Source of the DNA: Albifimbria verrucaria
Lineage: Eukaryota > Ascomycota > Sordariomycetes > Hypocreales > Stachybotryaceae
NCBI GenBank assembly: GCA_020081605.1
Contig: JAHREC010000018.1
Location: forward strand, 2,108,001-2,172,000
Direction of reading: 5' to 3'
Length of the DNA: 64,000 bases
The translations under genes and the position numbers were made by a program. Shown here piece after piece: positions 34,723-46,351 of the stretch (position 1 is its first letter; each line of letters starts with the position of its first letter). The notes beneath the pieces were generated by a model. The model was not told the origin of the DNA, did no database searches, and saw only the letters and a program-made list of their open reading frames with translations.

Positions 34723-36470
34723 ACCGGGAAACAAAAGCAACTTCCAGAAGGGCCAGAGCGGTGTCGCAAGGGCAATGGTTGTTGTGTCACTCGATGACGC
34801 GTGGGAAGCGATACCAGGTCGTGCGACCGCTTCGAGAATTGATTTACAAAGGTGACGGTGAGTCGTCATGAGAGGATGAGATCAGCAGCGTTAGGTCGAG
34901 AGGAGAAGGACAACTACTGTAATTATCCAGTACGGTGTCAATCATCGTGCCGGCGAGCCACGGGCCGTGGAGCCGCACCAGTTGGTCTGCGTGAAGGGGT
35001 CAACCGGTGATGGAAGCTTGCAAACCAATTTGCGCACAGAGGCATATTGCCATGTGCAGGCAAGTCCGCGGTCGGCCCATGATACGTAGTGGTGAGCGTG
35101 CGAGCTAACACCAGCTCCGGTCATTGGTCTCACATGCGAACCAGCCTCGAGTTCTGGACCACAAGGCCCAGGCTCGGGCCGTTGTCTTCCACGTACGTCA
35201 TTTGCAGAAAGCGACGGTGGCAGGGATGTGGGTAGGCGATGACAGCATTCCCCTACTCAGACGCCCTGGAGGTCGGGATATGATACAGGCGGCAGCACAT
35301 TTGCGATGTGAGTACAGGTTAACATGTGGCACGACGTGATGCTAGATCCATAGGCTGGTGTTGTCAGGAATATGATGGAAAGAAGAAATGAAGTTGGACG
35401 CTGCACGGCAAATGATTTAACAGGGTACTTAATTACCTCTTCGACCCAAGCCCAAGCTCAGGTAAGTCAGCACCTGACCGTAGGGAGGAGAGGGGCATTT
35501 AGGCGACTTTAGGTGCCTACAGAGGTACAATTATGTACCTATCTCAGCTATGACATTAGAAATATACCCAAATGGGTATGACTTCTTACCAATTCGAGGC
35601 ACCTTGCCGTGCTTGGGCGCTCATAATGAGGGCATCTTATCTTAATTTAGGTGGTCGTTTTACTTGTTACTCATGCCTACTGCCCTCACGCTAGGTAACA
35701 AATGGGCAGTTGTGTATTTTTATTTTTATAGACAGATTTTTATGACTAGGGCCTTTGCTGCTGCATGTTATCGCATGCCACCGCACCGCTCTTGTCAACC
35801 AAACTTGTGCAAGGTCCGGCAGATTACTAGATGTGCGAATGGCTGTGTGACCTTGGGTCACACTTGAGTGGTCGTAGGTAGCTGTAGGTTGGTATCAACG
35901 TTGCACCTTGCGCAAAACCCGGACAGACTCAAAACCCCGGCCAGGTCGCGGTTCGGAGGGAAGATAGACGGCTGGGGTACATGGTTATGGGGAGCTCGAA
36001 ACAGCCTCACTTCCTTTCTTTCACCGCATTTTCAATCGCGGAGTTCACATGAGCGCTGCCCACTTTGAGACCCAGCGAGGAAGATGTGCTGCGCAAATGG
36101 AGCCAAAAGTGGAGCGGAAGAGCATCGAACATGAGCAGCAGCACCATGTCTTTCCTTCAGCCTGCCTTGCTGGGTTCGGTACCCTCCCTACCTATCTGTC
36201 TACTTCCTGTGCTGTCCAGCCGGTGGGTGAGGCCGCATCAGAGAAATTCACGGCTTCGGATGAAATGAGGCGAGTCGAGAGGACCCGGCGACTTCTGTCC
36301 CGAGACGTTTTCTTAACACGCCAACTAAGGGATTAAGAACACTGGGCTCGTCTTAGTTGATACTGGGAAGAATGGGATCCCCTTCTTCGCTTGGTTCCGT
36401 GCGTTGGCTACCGTCATGCTGCCACCCATGTCCCTGCAGGCTGGGCAGCCCGTCCTGTCAAAGGCAGCTT

Positions 36471-36489
36471 TGACTGACTGACTGACTGA
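36471..36489. repeat. TGAC tetranucleotide microsatellite
   Basis: Between four and five perfect TGAC units. Confidence 0.8.
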
Positions 36490-36859
36490 TTACGGAGCTG
36501 CCGGACATAGGATAACGTACGTCTTCCAGGGTCCTAAGCATTCTTCGGGCCGCCCCCTCGACAGTCGGTTGCGCGTACGGCTTGGCTGCTGGCTGTTGAA
36601 TGCCAGAGATAGCAGGCCGGGCCACAGCATGTAAGCCAGGCCAAGGTGCCCCAGCAAGGGTCGGTACTTGGCTTGGTATGCCTGGGGCGGGCGGTTTGGC
36701 AGGGCGCCGGTTATACCTCGCAGCGGCCGTGTACCGTCCTGTACAAGAGAAATTACTAGCATTCCGTATACCCACCCCTCTTCCTCAGGTACAGACGCTC
36801 CCCGTTCCAAATTCTCGTGCCCCAAAAACTTCCCCCACCATCCCGACCTTGTGGTTAAT

Positions 36860-36897
36860 CCACCCTCCCTCCATCCACCCATCCATCATCCATCCAT
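36860..36897. repeat. CCAT/CCTC-rich tandem repeat
   Basis: Imperfect CCAT and CCTC units in the pyrimidine-rich tract upstream of LST4. Confidence 0.7.
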
Positions 36898-37341
36898 TCC
36901 CCTCCGACCACAATCCTGTGGGCAGAAGACGCTCACTTGGTCTCATCGACAGCACGCTCGACCGTTGTCTTTTCGCGCCTCTCTTTCTCTTTCTTTTTCT
37001 TTTCGTCCTCCGCGCGCCCTCCGCAGACGTCATCGCCATTGCCAGGACCTGCTTTCCTTACCGGGGTCCTGTTCAGCACGTGCTGTGTTTCCCTGCCATC
37101 GACCTACCTTAGCCTCTCCCGTGTCGCACGCGTCTCTCTCGGCTGAGCCTCAGCTCCAATCACTTTACTAGATATAGGCCCCGCGAGCTGCTTACCCCGA
37201 GACATCGTGAATGGCCTTCATCCGGTTCACAAACGGGTCGCATCCCTTATACCTTCGCATCCGCCCGGCGCCTTGAGCATTAGGCCACATCTACCCCGCC
37301 AACTCACCGCACGCGCAACCACGCACACTCCGTCTCGTCCT

Positions 37342-37397
37342 CCCTCACTCACTCACTCACTCACGCATTCACTCACCCACCCACTCGTTCGCTCGCC
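37342..37397. repeat. CTCA/CCCA tandem repeat
   Basis: A run of CTCA units that decays into CCCA and CGCT, about 230 bp upstream of the LST4 start. It is probably within the promoter or 5' UTR. Confidence 0.8.
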
Positions 37398-37623
37398 CGC
37401 CAATCTCACGATCCTATAGATTGACCGCCTTCGCTGCGCCTTCACTTCCGCCCTTTCTTTCGTCCAGGCATCATAGCCCCCACCTGCCACGGCGTAGCAT
37501 CAAGCTACTATGCTCTTGATCTGGCATACCGCTGCTCCGCTCTCGACGATGGCTGCGCCGCTTGGCTGAATTTACGCATCTTGTTAAATTCAACCTGACC
37601 TTTCACCGACTCCCGATACCATC

Positions 37624-40600
37624 ATGCTCGGGCGTCTCCTTCATCTCGGGTCTGGCGGACCTGCCGTTCAGCAACCGCAGTCTCAGTCGGCATCTAGACC
37701 CGTATCCTCTCTCGAGTCTGTGCAAGAAGACATCCACACCCGCAATCTTCTATTCCCGGATGCACAAGCCCTCTATCAACACCGGAATGACCAGGTCTTT
37801 CCTCTATCTACCACCCCTACGGCACCCTTCGCCCTGGGTTCCCAACCCTTCGACTGCGCCGAGGATGCCGACCTCGACGTGAGGGATGTGCGAGTGGTGA
37901 TCATGCAAGATACTTTGGGACCCACTAACACGTCGCTCCTCTTCGACAGCCACCCCTTACCCCCATCTTCCTCCGCAGACTCTTCTCCGATGGAGCAGAG
38001 CTCCCGTAGGACGCCTCTCTCTCCACGGAAGAGCAGTCTCGGCCATTCGTCCAGGCCTCTCGTTATTCAGCCCGAGAGTCCTCAGCCTCGCCAAGGCGCA
38101 TTCGACCGTCGCGCCTCCATGCACGGCCGGAGCCAGAGTCATGCGGAAACAGACGGCCAGCGCACCGCCCGCGAGTATAGGGAGGAGCTCGCAACCTTCT
38201 CCAGCTGTATCTTCGGGAACTCGGAGCTTATGGCTTACAAGGGAACCTCGACAAAGGTTCATGTTGTGCCAGTCGAAACTCGTCTTGCCGACACGGGTAT
38301 TTTTGGCGATGGCCGTAGCTCCATCGGCCGTTCCAGCACACGATCCAGCAAGCTGTCGCAGTCGTATTCGTCACAGGTCGTTTCTCCTATAGTCACTAGC
38401 CAGAGTGGCACTACCGCACAACGTCAGAATGAGAGGAAGAAAGTACTCATCACACGTCTGTTCCCCGTAAATTTGTCCAACGAGGATGTTGAACCGGCCA
38501 CTACGCCTCAAAGTCGTTTCTCCGACGATAACAACGGATTTCCATTCCCGCCAACTGGAGATGATGCAGCACACAAGAAAAAGAAACCACAGCCGAGACA
38601 GAGGCGGACCCCATGTATGCGGTTGTCCTTGTCGTGCAGTTACCGTCTTCGTCACGTATCACTTCAACTGGCCCGTCCAAGATGAATGGACGCGAGTCAA
38701 GTTCATATGGCGACCAGGACTTTTTCCGTCTTCCTACAACTCTACACGCCTTTCTGGCTGGAATATGGGAGGATCAGGCACATTTGGGGATGCGACAGAT
38801 TCGTCCTTTTCCTTGGATGTTGAGGATAGGATTGATTCTCTAACACAGCATTGGGACATCATCATGAGAACGCTCACCCACCTGCAGTCTGTTGTCGCCA
38901 CAACTCTCCACACCATGCTCAAGCAAGCAGACATCGCTTCGCCAGGTCCCTATGCGTCGTCATCTGTATCGAATTATGTTGCTAGGACCCCGTCACTGAC
39001 CGACAGACGTAGCGGCGAAATGCCTCGCGTGAAGCCCCCAAGAGCACTACGAAGCTGGTTGCACTCTTGCCCAATTGCTTGGCCGATGACATGAATATTG
39101 CTTCTGAGGTCGATTTTGCACGACACAGAATCGTAACTGGGCTGAGTGCAGCCAGGGTAGTGACTGGGCAAGGGCGATGGGGCATCTGGCGAGACGAAGC
39201 CATCTGGGCTTCAAAGTGGGCCGTGACGGCGGAACAAACATTATTCTTTCACAATATGCTCACGGGCTTTCTGGCTACTCATACTGACTGGCTTCAAGCC
39301 TTGTGCCCTCCTTCCTACCGCAAACGCCTATTCCTCAGCCGTAGGAGCCAAGTGGAAGAAGATCTTGCACTGCCTGCTCGGACCGTTATTGTGTCCGAAG
39401 ATAAGATGGTTGCTCGTCGGTTGATATTCTTGCTGTCCGCTTTCATGCCGGCGAATCAACAGCTTCCAACAACACGGACGCATCGAGCCAGTGCGTCCGC
39501 ATCCTTTGGGGTTTTTTCAAACTCCCCGCCAACATACGTTATTCCACTTCTGAGAGAAGAGTCATTACGCCGCAAGATTAATCGTCGAACCGGTCTGCGG
39601 CGCGCTTCTCACTCAAGAACCACCAGCCAAAGCACCCGTACATCCACGGTTCCAGTCCAGCTGGCGCATCTCAGCAACGAGCCAGTGAGGGATAGGCGTG
39701 TATCCGATGCTGCATCCATTCGAACGACGAACCTCCCACTTCCTACCAATGATTTGGTCAGTAGAAAGAGCAGCGCCGCTACAACGACTACTATAGTGCC
39801 TGAGACCACAACGCCCCATTTCTCTACTTTGCAGAGACTGGAAAGTCATAGGAGGACAAGGCCAGGAAGTAGTGGGAGTGTGGCAGCAGATGATCTCAAG
39901 AGGTCGCTGAAAAGAGGTGAAAGCAGTGGCCACATGAGCACGGCGAGTACAGGCTCGAGAAGCCAAGGCCTGAAATGGGGAACTTTGGTCAGCGGCCTTT
40001 GGAATGCACGCCGGCGAGGTTCCATGGAACAGAGCGAATACAGCTATACAAGCGACCTAAGATCACCAGTAAAATCAAATTTCGGAGGAGGAGGTAAACT
40101 CGCTGAAATGGTACGGGAGGTGTCACTTGCAGAAGAAGATGACAATCTGGGCCCACACGATCTGCCTAGAGCTACAGATGCTCGCAACGTCAGCACCCCA
40201 CGGGAGAGCAACCGGCCTGGGCGAGAATATTTTGCGCAGCCTGACAGAACACCCGATCCCACTGGGGCTTTTGAGTCTCCAGTGAAAACCTCTATCAATG
40301 CTGATGACGGGGTTATTGATGTTGATGTGACATTCCCCGACTACATCACATCATTTGAGTCTGCAATCAGTTCACCTTCCAGCAGCGGCTACCTTTCAAC
40401 TCCAGGATTTGCAGGCGGCCTGGAAGCTTTTGAACAATCTGCGCGGCTTTCTTCCGAAGGCGATCTGCCACTCAACGCCGCAGGGTGGTTGAATTGTTAC
40501 CATCCTGATTTTGCTATCCAGGCAATACCACCCCAGGAGGGACTGCTGGACCAAATTAAGGCATCGCTAAGAGCCGAGCCAACACCAGCTCCTACACAAC

Positions 40601-41199
40601 CCCTTGGCAACGACGTTTCCGAACGCTGGGTTGATGTTGGTTCAGTGATTGTTGCAGATACTACTAACAACTCGGTAACTCGCATCCTGTACCGCCGCCT
40701 TGTCAGGCCGAAGGCCGTCGACAAGGCAGCGGGTAGTATTTCAGGAGTACCAAATTTCTATGGCAGTGCACTTCTCACGCCATCAATTCTACCATATGAA
40801 ACGCAGCTGGAAGAGGAATGGGTCGAAGAGCCTATTCTTCATCCAGATTCTCTCTTGAAAGAAGCGGTTGAAAAGGTTGTTAGCTCGGGTGGCGATTTCA
40901 CCAGAGACACAACCCATCTCACCTCCTATGGTCAAGGCTCCTCTCGAACGAGTACCGACAATGGTAGCAAGGCGTCAGATGATGTATCAGAGATTACACA
41001 GGCTGCGCCTACGCTTGACATACCCAGAGTGAAATGCAAGACCGTGATGTTATCTGCCTTGGAGGACGTCATTCGTGATGTTATCGAAAATCGGGATAAT
41101 GGGAAGCAAGGCAAGGACCAACTGCACGAACACTATCGTCAGAATCCCTTGCGTGAAGGCGTTCGGGAATGGCTGATGAGCCTTGATCCCACTGACTGA
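37624..41199 (+). CDS. lst4: Folliculin-interacting protein homologue (LST4/FNIP)
   Basis: Partner of folliculin/LST7; the Lst4-Lst7 complex acts as a GAP for the Rag/Gtr GTPase and promotes TORC1 signalling at the vacuole (family knowledge). It starts MLGRLLHLGSG at 37624. N-terminal segments DVRDVRVVIMQDTLGP and YREELATFSSCIFGNSELM are followed by KVLITRLFPVNLS. Then comes the longin/DENN-like core with TPMYAVVLVVQLP and LTQHWDIIMRTLTHLQSVV. The middle contains GIWRDEAIWASKWAVTAEQTLFFHNML, a Ser/Arg-rich disordered linker of about 300 residues, and ERWVDVGSVIVADTTNNSV near the C-terminus. Breaks are at CCCC 38609-38612, TTTTT 38721-38725 and CCCCC 39035-39039; each is repaired by one base. 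No intron is evident. Total about 1,190 residues, the usual fungal length. Recognition is by motif memory. Confidence 0.85.
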
Positions 41200-41927
41200 A
41201 TCAATTTGTGGAATTTTGTCCACGCTTTGGATGGCTACGCAGCTGACTATGGCTGCACACGTTTACTTTATCGTTCTGCGTTTTTGTACCGTCGTTTTGA
41301 TACCCCACAAGCCATGTCTTGTGAAGCGATTCCATTCTTATTAGCCATTAACTTCTGCGTTTTACTTGAGCCGCTAGGACTGCCGTTCCAGATGTCTGAA
41401 TTATTTGCCTTATTCTTTTGAGAAGAATGTACAAGTGTTGAGCACGTTGCACAACTCATTTTAATCTAGTAGTCACATCAACCATGTAGAGGAGTGACTC
41501 TATAATCTGCTACTTCAGAAAGCGCCTCAGGGATGGCTCTCCAAAACCAGTTGTTAGGTATTAATATAAATATATCACGCGCTTGAATGTGCAATTAATG
41601 CATTTGTTCAGATTGCTTGTTGTCTGCGCCCTCACTGCCACAGGAGACTCCACTCCAAGATTCCAATTAATAGCTATATGAGCTCCCAAAGAGATACCTG
41701 ATCGCTGGATGCTCCTATTATTCGTTTTGCTTGAGAGTACCATCGCAGGAGCAGCGAATTGCTCATGATGTTCACTACTGGGTTTTCTTGCGATATATAA
41801 TGGGTCAGTGTCAGGTTGTAAATGAACGTCTATAATAATACTTGATAATGACTTTTCGGGCCCAAAATTGTATTCTCCGCATAACATAAATATATGATAT
41901 ATACAACTATCGCTTCGCGGCACTGAT
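41200..41927. other. Intergenic, convergent 3' flanks
   Basis: About 0.7 kb, AT-rich, between the 3' ends of LST4 and DBP10. A minus-strand frame runs from DBP10 coding sequence into this region but has no recognisable content beyond it. Confidence 0.6.
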
Positions 41928-44669
41928 CTACTTCTTCCTTGAAGGTCTGGCATTCTTCTGCATGCGCCTTTCCTTCTCCTGTCGGGCCTTTCTGATGTCG
42001 TCCGCACCCTTGAGCTCCTTCTTGCTGCCCATGCCATCGCGGAAACGACCCATACGCTTCTCTCGTGCTTCGGCAACACGCTTCTTGCGCACCTTGAAAT
42101 CGTCGCGAAACTTGTCAGCCTCCTTAGGCGCCTTCTCTTGGTTGTGCTTGTAGCGCACGCCTGAGGGCAGCTGGCCCATGCCAGGACGCTCGATATCGCC
42201 AACCTTGGGCAGTCTGCTGACGCGCTGTGCACGCTTCCATTTGTCGAAGCGACCACTCTGGAAGGTGGCGGCAATTTTGACACCGCTCTCGCCCATGATC
42301 ATCTTCTTACCCTTGGAACCATCCTCGTCGTTGTCACGAGACACATACTTCTTGGACTTGCTATCCCATCTCATCTTCTGTCGAGAGGGCATGCCGAAGC
42401 CCTTGGCAGTCTCATCGTTGGTAAGATCCATGGCTACATCACGTGCAGCTTCAACGAAGCTAGATCCTTGGCCACCCGAATGAACCCCATAGCCACGCTC
42501 TTCAGCAGCGTTGATAGTTCGAGGAGTGTAGGACATGAAGACCTCCTCATCTCGCCAATCCGTTTTGCCTTTTTGGGCTTGCCAGTGTTGGAGATGGTGA
42601 CTTCCAGATCGTCGTCCGACTCATCAGCCATGTCCACATCGTTGAATGTATCATTAGCTTCGTCGCCTTCCGACTCCTCCTCAACAACAACATTATTCGG
42701 GATGCCCTCAAACTCGTCATCTTCTTGTTCCTCCGTCTCGATGTTCTGTTGGTTGCGGGGTGTAATTCTTTGTCGCAATGTCTTCATAACTTCCGCAGCT
42801 CTGCTGGTATGTTTGTCGCCATGGCCGACCTCAAAGATTGTCTCCTGGGGTCTGAAACTGCTGATCCTCGCCAACATAGCAGCACGCGCTTGCTCCTGAT
42901 CATCGACATCTTCACCGAATAGAGGATGCAACTGCATCCAGGCCTTGGATGCAGCAAGCTCCCGAGCTCGCTTTGCGCTTTGACTGGATGCTGAGTTACG
43001 TGTCCTCATGTAGAGCTTCTCAGCCTTGACAGCAACACCACGCAGGGCCTTGATGTCCTCGCTCTCGTAGATTAACTTGTTGAACCATTCGACCTGCTCC
43101 TCAACTGAATCACGTTTCAGAGCTCCCACAACAACGTCGCCTGCAAAAGATGGGTTATTTTCCTCCTGGCCGACAACCAAGCGTCTACCCAAGAATAGCT
43201 GGAGGTCCAGAAGATAAGGAGCATCAATATCTCGTACCAGACTGTAACTCCAACCTCTCTGGCCTGCTCGAGCAGTTCGGCCAACTCGATGGACGAAGAC
43301 TTTAGGTTGCGGGGAAGTCATAGTTGATAACGTTGGCCAGAATTGGAATATCAATACCTCGCGCAGCGACATCAGTGACAACAAGAATGTTCGTTTTTCC
43401 TCTCCGGAAATCCTCAACTTGAATTCGTCGAGCCATTTGATCCAAAGAACCATAGACGTATGAGACAGCAAATCCTGCCTGCTCGAGCAGATTTGCAAGG
43501 TACTCAACGTGATGCTTTGTAGCAGCGAAAACAATAGTTGAGTGCTCGGTAGGCTTTCCTGGACCTGAATTCTCAGGCCCTCGCTTTCTCTTTTGGAGTA
43601 TTTGTCTCCGTCTTCCAGGGCAGCTGCTGGCTTGCCAACGGGCATTTTGATCACATCATGGAGAATATGCAGCAGGGACCCCTCTTTCTCTCCTCCCTTG
43701 ACAGAGAAGAATGCGCTCTCCAGATCAGGCGAGACTTTGGTTTCCGCATCAAGTCGAACAAGACTAGGGTCCTGAAGACCGGCACGCGCAAACTCGACGA
43801 GCGAAGCTGGGAGAGTAGCAGAGAATAGAAGTGTCTGGCGAGAGGGGGAGTGCGTGGAGAATCTCGGTAAGCTGGGCCGCGAAACCCATTTCGAACAGTC
43901 GATCGGCTTCGTCGAACACGACATATTTAATCGAGGATATGTCAAGGGACATTTCAACCTTCAAATGGAGGAATCGACCAGGTGTGGCGATCACAATATC
44001 GGGGTTTGCAGACATAGAACCGAACTGCTCCTCCAGACTGTCACCGCCGACGAGGAGGACGCATTTGAGGTCCGTTCCTCGGCTGAAGTCTTTCACAACC
44101 TTCAGGGTTTGAATAGCCAGTTCTCGGGACGGCGACATGATGAGGGCGCGCGCGCCGAACTTGGCACTGTGGGCTCGGAGCTTTTCGATCATCGGGATCA
44201 CGAAGGCGGCCGTCTTTCCGGAACCAGTTCGGGCCATACCAACTACATCTCTTCTCTCAAGAACCAGAGGGATCGTTTTTCTCTGGATAGGGGTTGGGAC
44301 AGAGAAACCTTTGCGGGTGATGGCCTTGAGTAGGTTGGCATTAAGACCTGTTGCTGTCAGCGTCGAGAGTTCTGCGTATGGACACATTCAGTCTGCAAAC
44401 ATACCCATGGCTTGAAAACCACCGCCTTTCTTGACTGTTCGACCCTTCAAGTTTGAGGCCTTTCGGTAAGAAGCGGCTTGCTGAAGAGCAATGAACGCCT
44501 CGTCGTCTTCGTCGTCGCCACCATCTCGAGCGTTGAGGATCCCATCGAAGTCGAGATCCCCATCCACATCCATTCCCTGGCCGGAGACATCGCCGTCGCC
44601 GGGATATAATGAGCCCAAGATATCAACCTCGGGCTCGGAGGGCGCGGGCGAAGCAGCGCGACGGTGCAT
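41928..44669 (-). CDS. dbp10: DEAD-box ATP-dependent RNA helicase DBP10
   Basis: Nucleolar helicase of 60S ribosome assembly (human DDX54). The start [10 protein letters not shown] at 44669 leads into an acidic N-terminus. A roughly 70-nt intron (about 44345-44408) falls before [21 protein letters not shown], the Q motif. Motifs are ARTGSGKT (I), PSRELAIQ (Ia), ATPGR (Ib), [13 protein letters not shown] (II, DEAD), LLFSATLP (III, SAT), GRGID-type ARGIDIPIL (V) and [10 protein letters not shown] (VI). The basic tail has [21 protein letters not shown] and ends NARPSRKK, characteristic of DBP10. Breaks: G5 on + at 43844-43848 (likely two bases short), CC 43564, G4 at 43311-43314 (likely two short), and one near 42541-42556. 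The J-protein gene is divergent, about 0.4 kb away. Confidence 0.95.
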
Positions 44670-45054
44670 TGCTTTCGTTTGTCGAGACAAAATGCACCCC
44701 TTGCAATGGTAGTTCAAGCGTGTCTGGACGATTGTCTGTCCACGGTTGATACCGACCAATTTTTTCCCCAGGGACTGGTACTTTTCTTATCCTTATCTTA
44801 TCGTCGCGGGGCAGTGGGTACTTCCCGTGTGGTACCTTGAGCGCGTGGCTGCCGGCGGATTTATGGAATGCAGGCCAGGCCAGTATCACCTTCCTAACCT
44901 TATTCCATCATTAAAGCCGCCTCCGGTCATCAGTCGAAACCGTTCAACAGGTCGCAGTGCCTTACCCGAGTCACCCCTCCCGCCAACCTCTTAACGTCGA
45001 TATCCTCCCTCGGCAACCCAAACCACCACAAATTCGAGCACAACCTTCATCACA
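44670..45054. promoter_or_regulatory. Divergent promoter region (DBP10 / Spf31-like)
   Basis: About 385 bp shared by two divergent genes of RNA metabolism; no motif could be assigned. Confidence 0.45.
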
Positions 45055-45787
45055 ATGGCCAGCGACCCAAATGAGGATCAAGACGCCCTTGACGCACTCG
45101 AGCTGGAGCAGAAGGAGTTTAACAAAGTCAGTCGGTTCAATCCTCAATCATGACATGGCTGCTAACATACCTCAGGATGCCGAGATTGACAGGATTTTAA
45201 AGGCTTTCCGGCTTGATGCGTAAGTCCAACATCACCCTGCTACTACAACTCTTCTGCTCACCCACGATAGCTACGCGGTTCTAGACCTACAACCCGGTGT
45301 TCCAGATTCCGACATCAAGATCACGTATCGTAAGAAGTCTCTGCTCATTCACCCCGACAAAACGAAGAACCCACTGGCTCCTGATGCCTTTGATCGTTTG
45401 AAGAAAGCGCAGGTTGAGCTGCTTGACGAGAAACACCGTGCTCGTTTGGACGAAGCCATTGCCGACGCACGTGAGCTTCTCATGCGAGAGAATAAATGGA
45501 CAGTAGACAGTCCAGAGCTCAAGACCGATGACTTCGCCAAGAAATGGCGTGAAAAGACCAAAGAGGTGCTCATAGATAACGAACACCGCCGTCGGCGGCA
45601 GATGAAGGCCCAGATGCAAGAGGAAGGACGGGAGCAGCGTCGCGCAGATGAGGAGCTGGAGGAGCGCAAACGCAAGAGACAACACGAGCAGGACTGGGAG
45701 GCCACACGGGACGAGCGCATTAGTAGTTGGCGACAGTTCCAGAAGGGCAAATCCAGTGGCGGGCCGGACAAGAAGAAGAAAAGATGA
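45055..45787 (+). CDS. J-domain protein, Spf31/DNAJC8 family
   Basis: Spliceosome-associated Hsp40 type. Three exons (45055-45126, 45176-45219, 45271-45787) give 210 residues. The first intron has an uncommon GTCAGT donor. The J domain starts YAVLDLQPGVPDSDIK and contains the HPD triad in LLIHPDKTKNP; the following helix is FDRLKKAQVELLD. The rest is a highly charged helical region (EEGREQRRADEELEERKRKR) and the terminal KGKSSGGPDKKKKR basic end seen in DNAJC8/Spf31 relatives. There is no signal peptide or zinc finger, consistent with a nuclear rather than organellar J-protein. The frame is intact. It is convergent with a second J-protein gene, MDJ1. Confidence 0.9.
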
Positions 45788-46351
45788 AACCGATCGGCTA
45801 ATCATTGATCAGTTCAGATCAAGGCGATAACGAGAGACGATTAGGCACATCTTGGATTATTTTGCATCAGTGAGTTAATGATACGGACATTCCTACGCTT
45901 GGAATCTGACTCTTGCAGACATGTGTGACCGGCTATCGAAAATTGCCCAGCTTGGCCATGATCTTGAGCAGCGACAGATCTATTCCACCAACAATGGCAG
46001 GTGAAGATCTCCTTTGTAGGGCGTAAAACCTGTAGACCTAAAACGTATGGATCGTAGGGTGTCTCCCAGAATTTACAAGCGTTGTTACATGGTATACAAA
46101 ACTATGTCTCTGGGGCATTTTGCTCCTTCTATTTCTACCACTATCGGCACGCTTATATTGTACAGAGGATCAGTGTAGTCAACGGATCTGAGGGGAAAAG
46201 TTGAGGTGATGATATATATCCCCGCTCACAACGCCGCTCTCGAAATCTCAAGCCATTTTAAACACCTTCAAATGCAGACCCTCCCCTCCTTCTATGCATA
46301 CGTTTGTGTCAAATACATTATGTTACAAGTCTCCATCTACGGAGGAGTTGC
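45788..46351. other. Intergenic, convergent 3' flanks
   Basis: About 0.56 kb between the 3' ends of the two J-protein genes. It is AT-rich around 46,080-46,220, with no gene. Confidence 0.6.

Larger units (their letters stand above)
33775..37623. other. 3.8 kb intergenic region upstream of LST4
   Basis: No gene is supportable. The first 1.3 kb is unremarkable 3' flank of the zinc transporter. GGCA and TGAC microsatellites lie at 34696 and 36471. From about 36,780 to 37,620 the plus strand is strongly pyrimidine-rich with CCAT, CTCA and CCAC repeats, which looks like a long leader or promoter of LST4. Frames in this last part are low-complexity Pro/Ser/Leu translations of that composition, not genes. 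Confidence 0.6.

Noticed and set aside
36600..37171. Overlapping frames of about 170 codons upstream of LST4
   Set aside because: They are Pro/Ser/Leu-rich translations of a CT-rich repeat tract in two frames at once.
41561..42283. 240-codon minus-strand frame at the DBP10 3' end
   Set aside because: It covers DBP10 coding sequence in the wrong frame and then AT-rich 3' flank.
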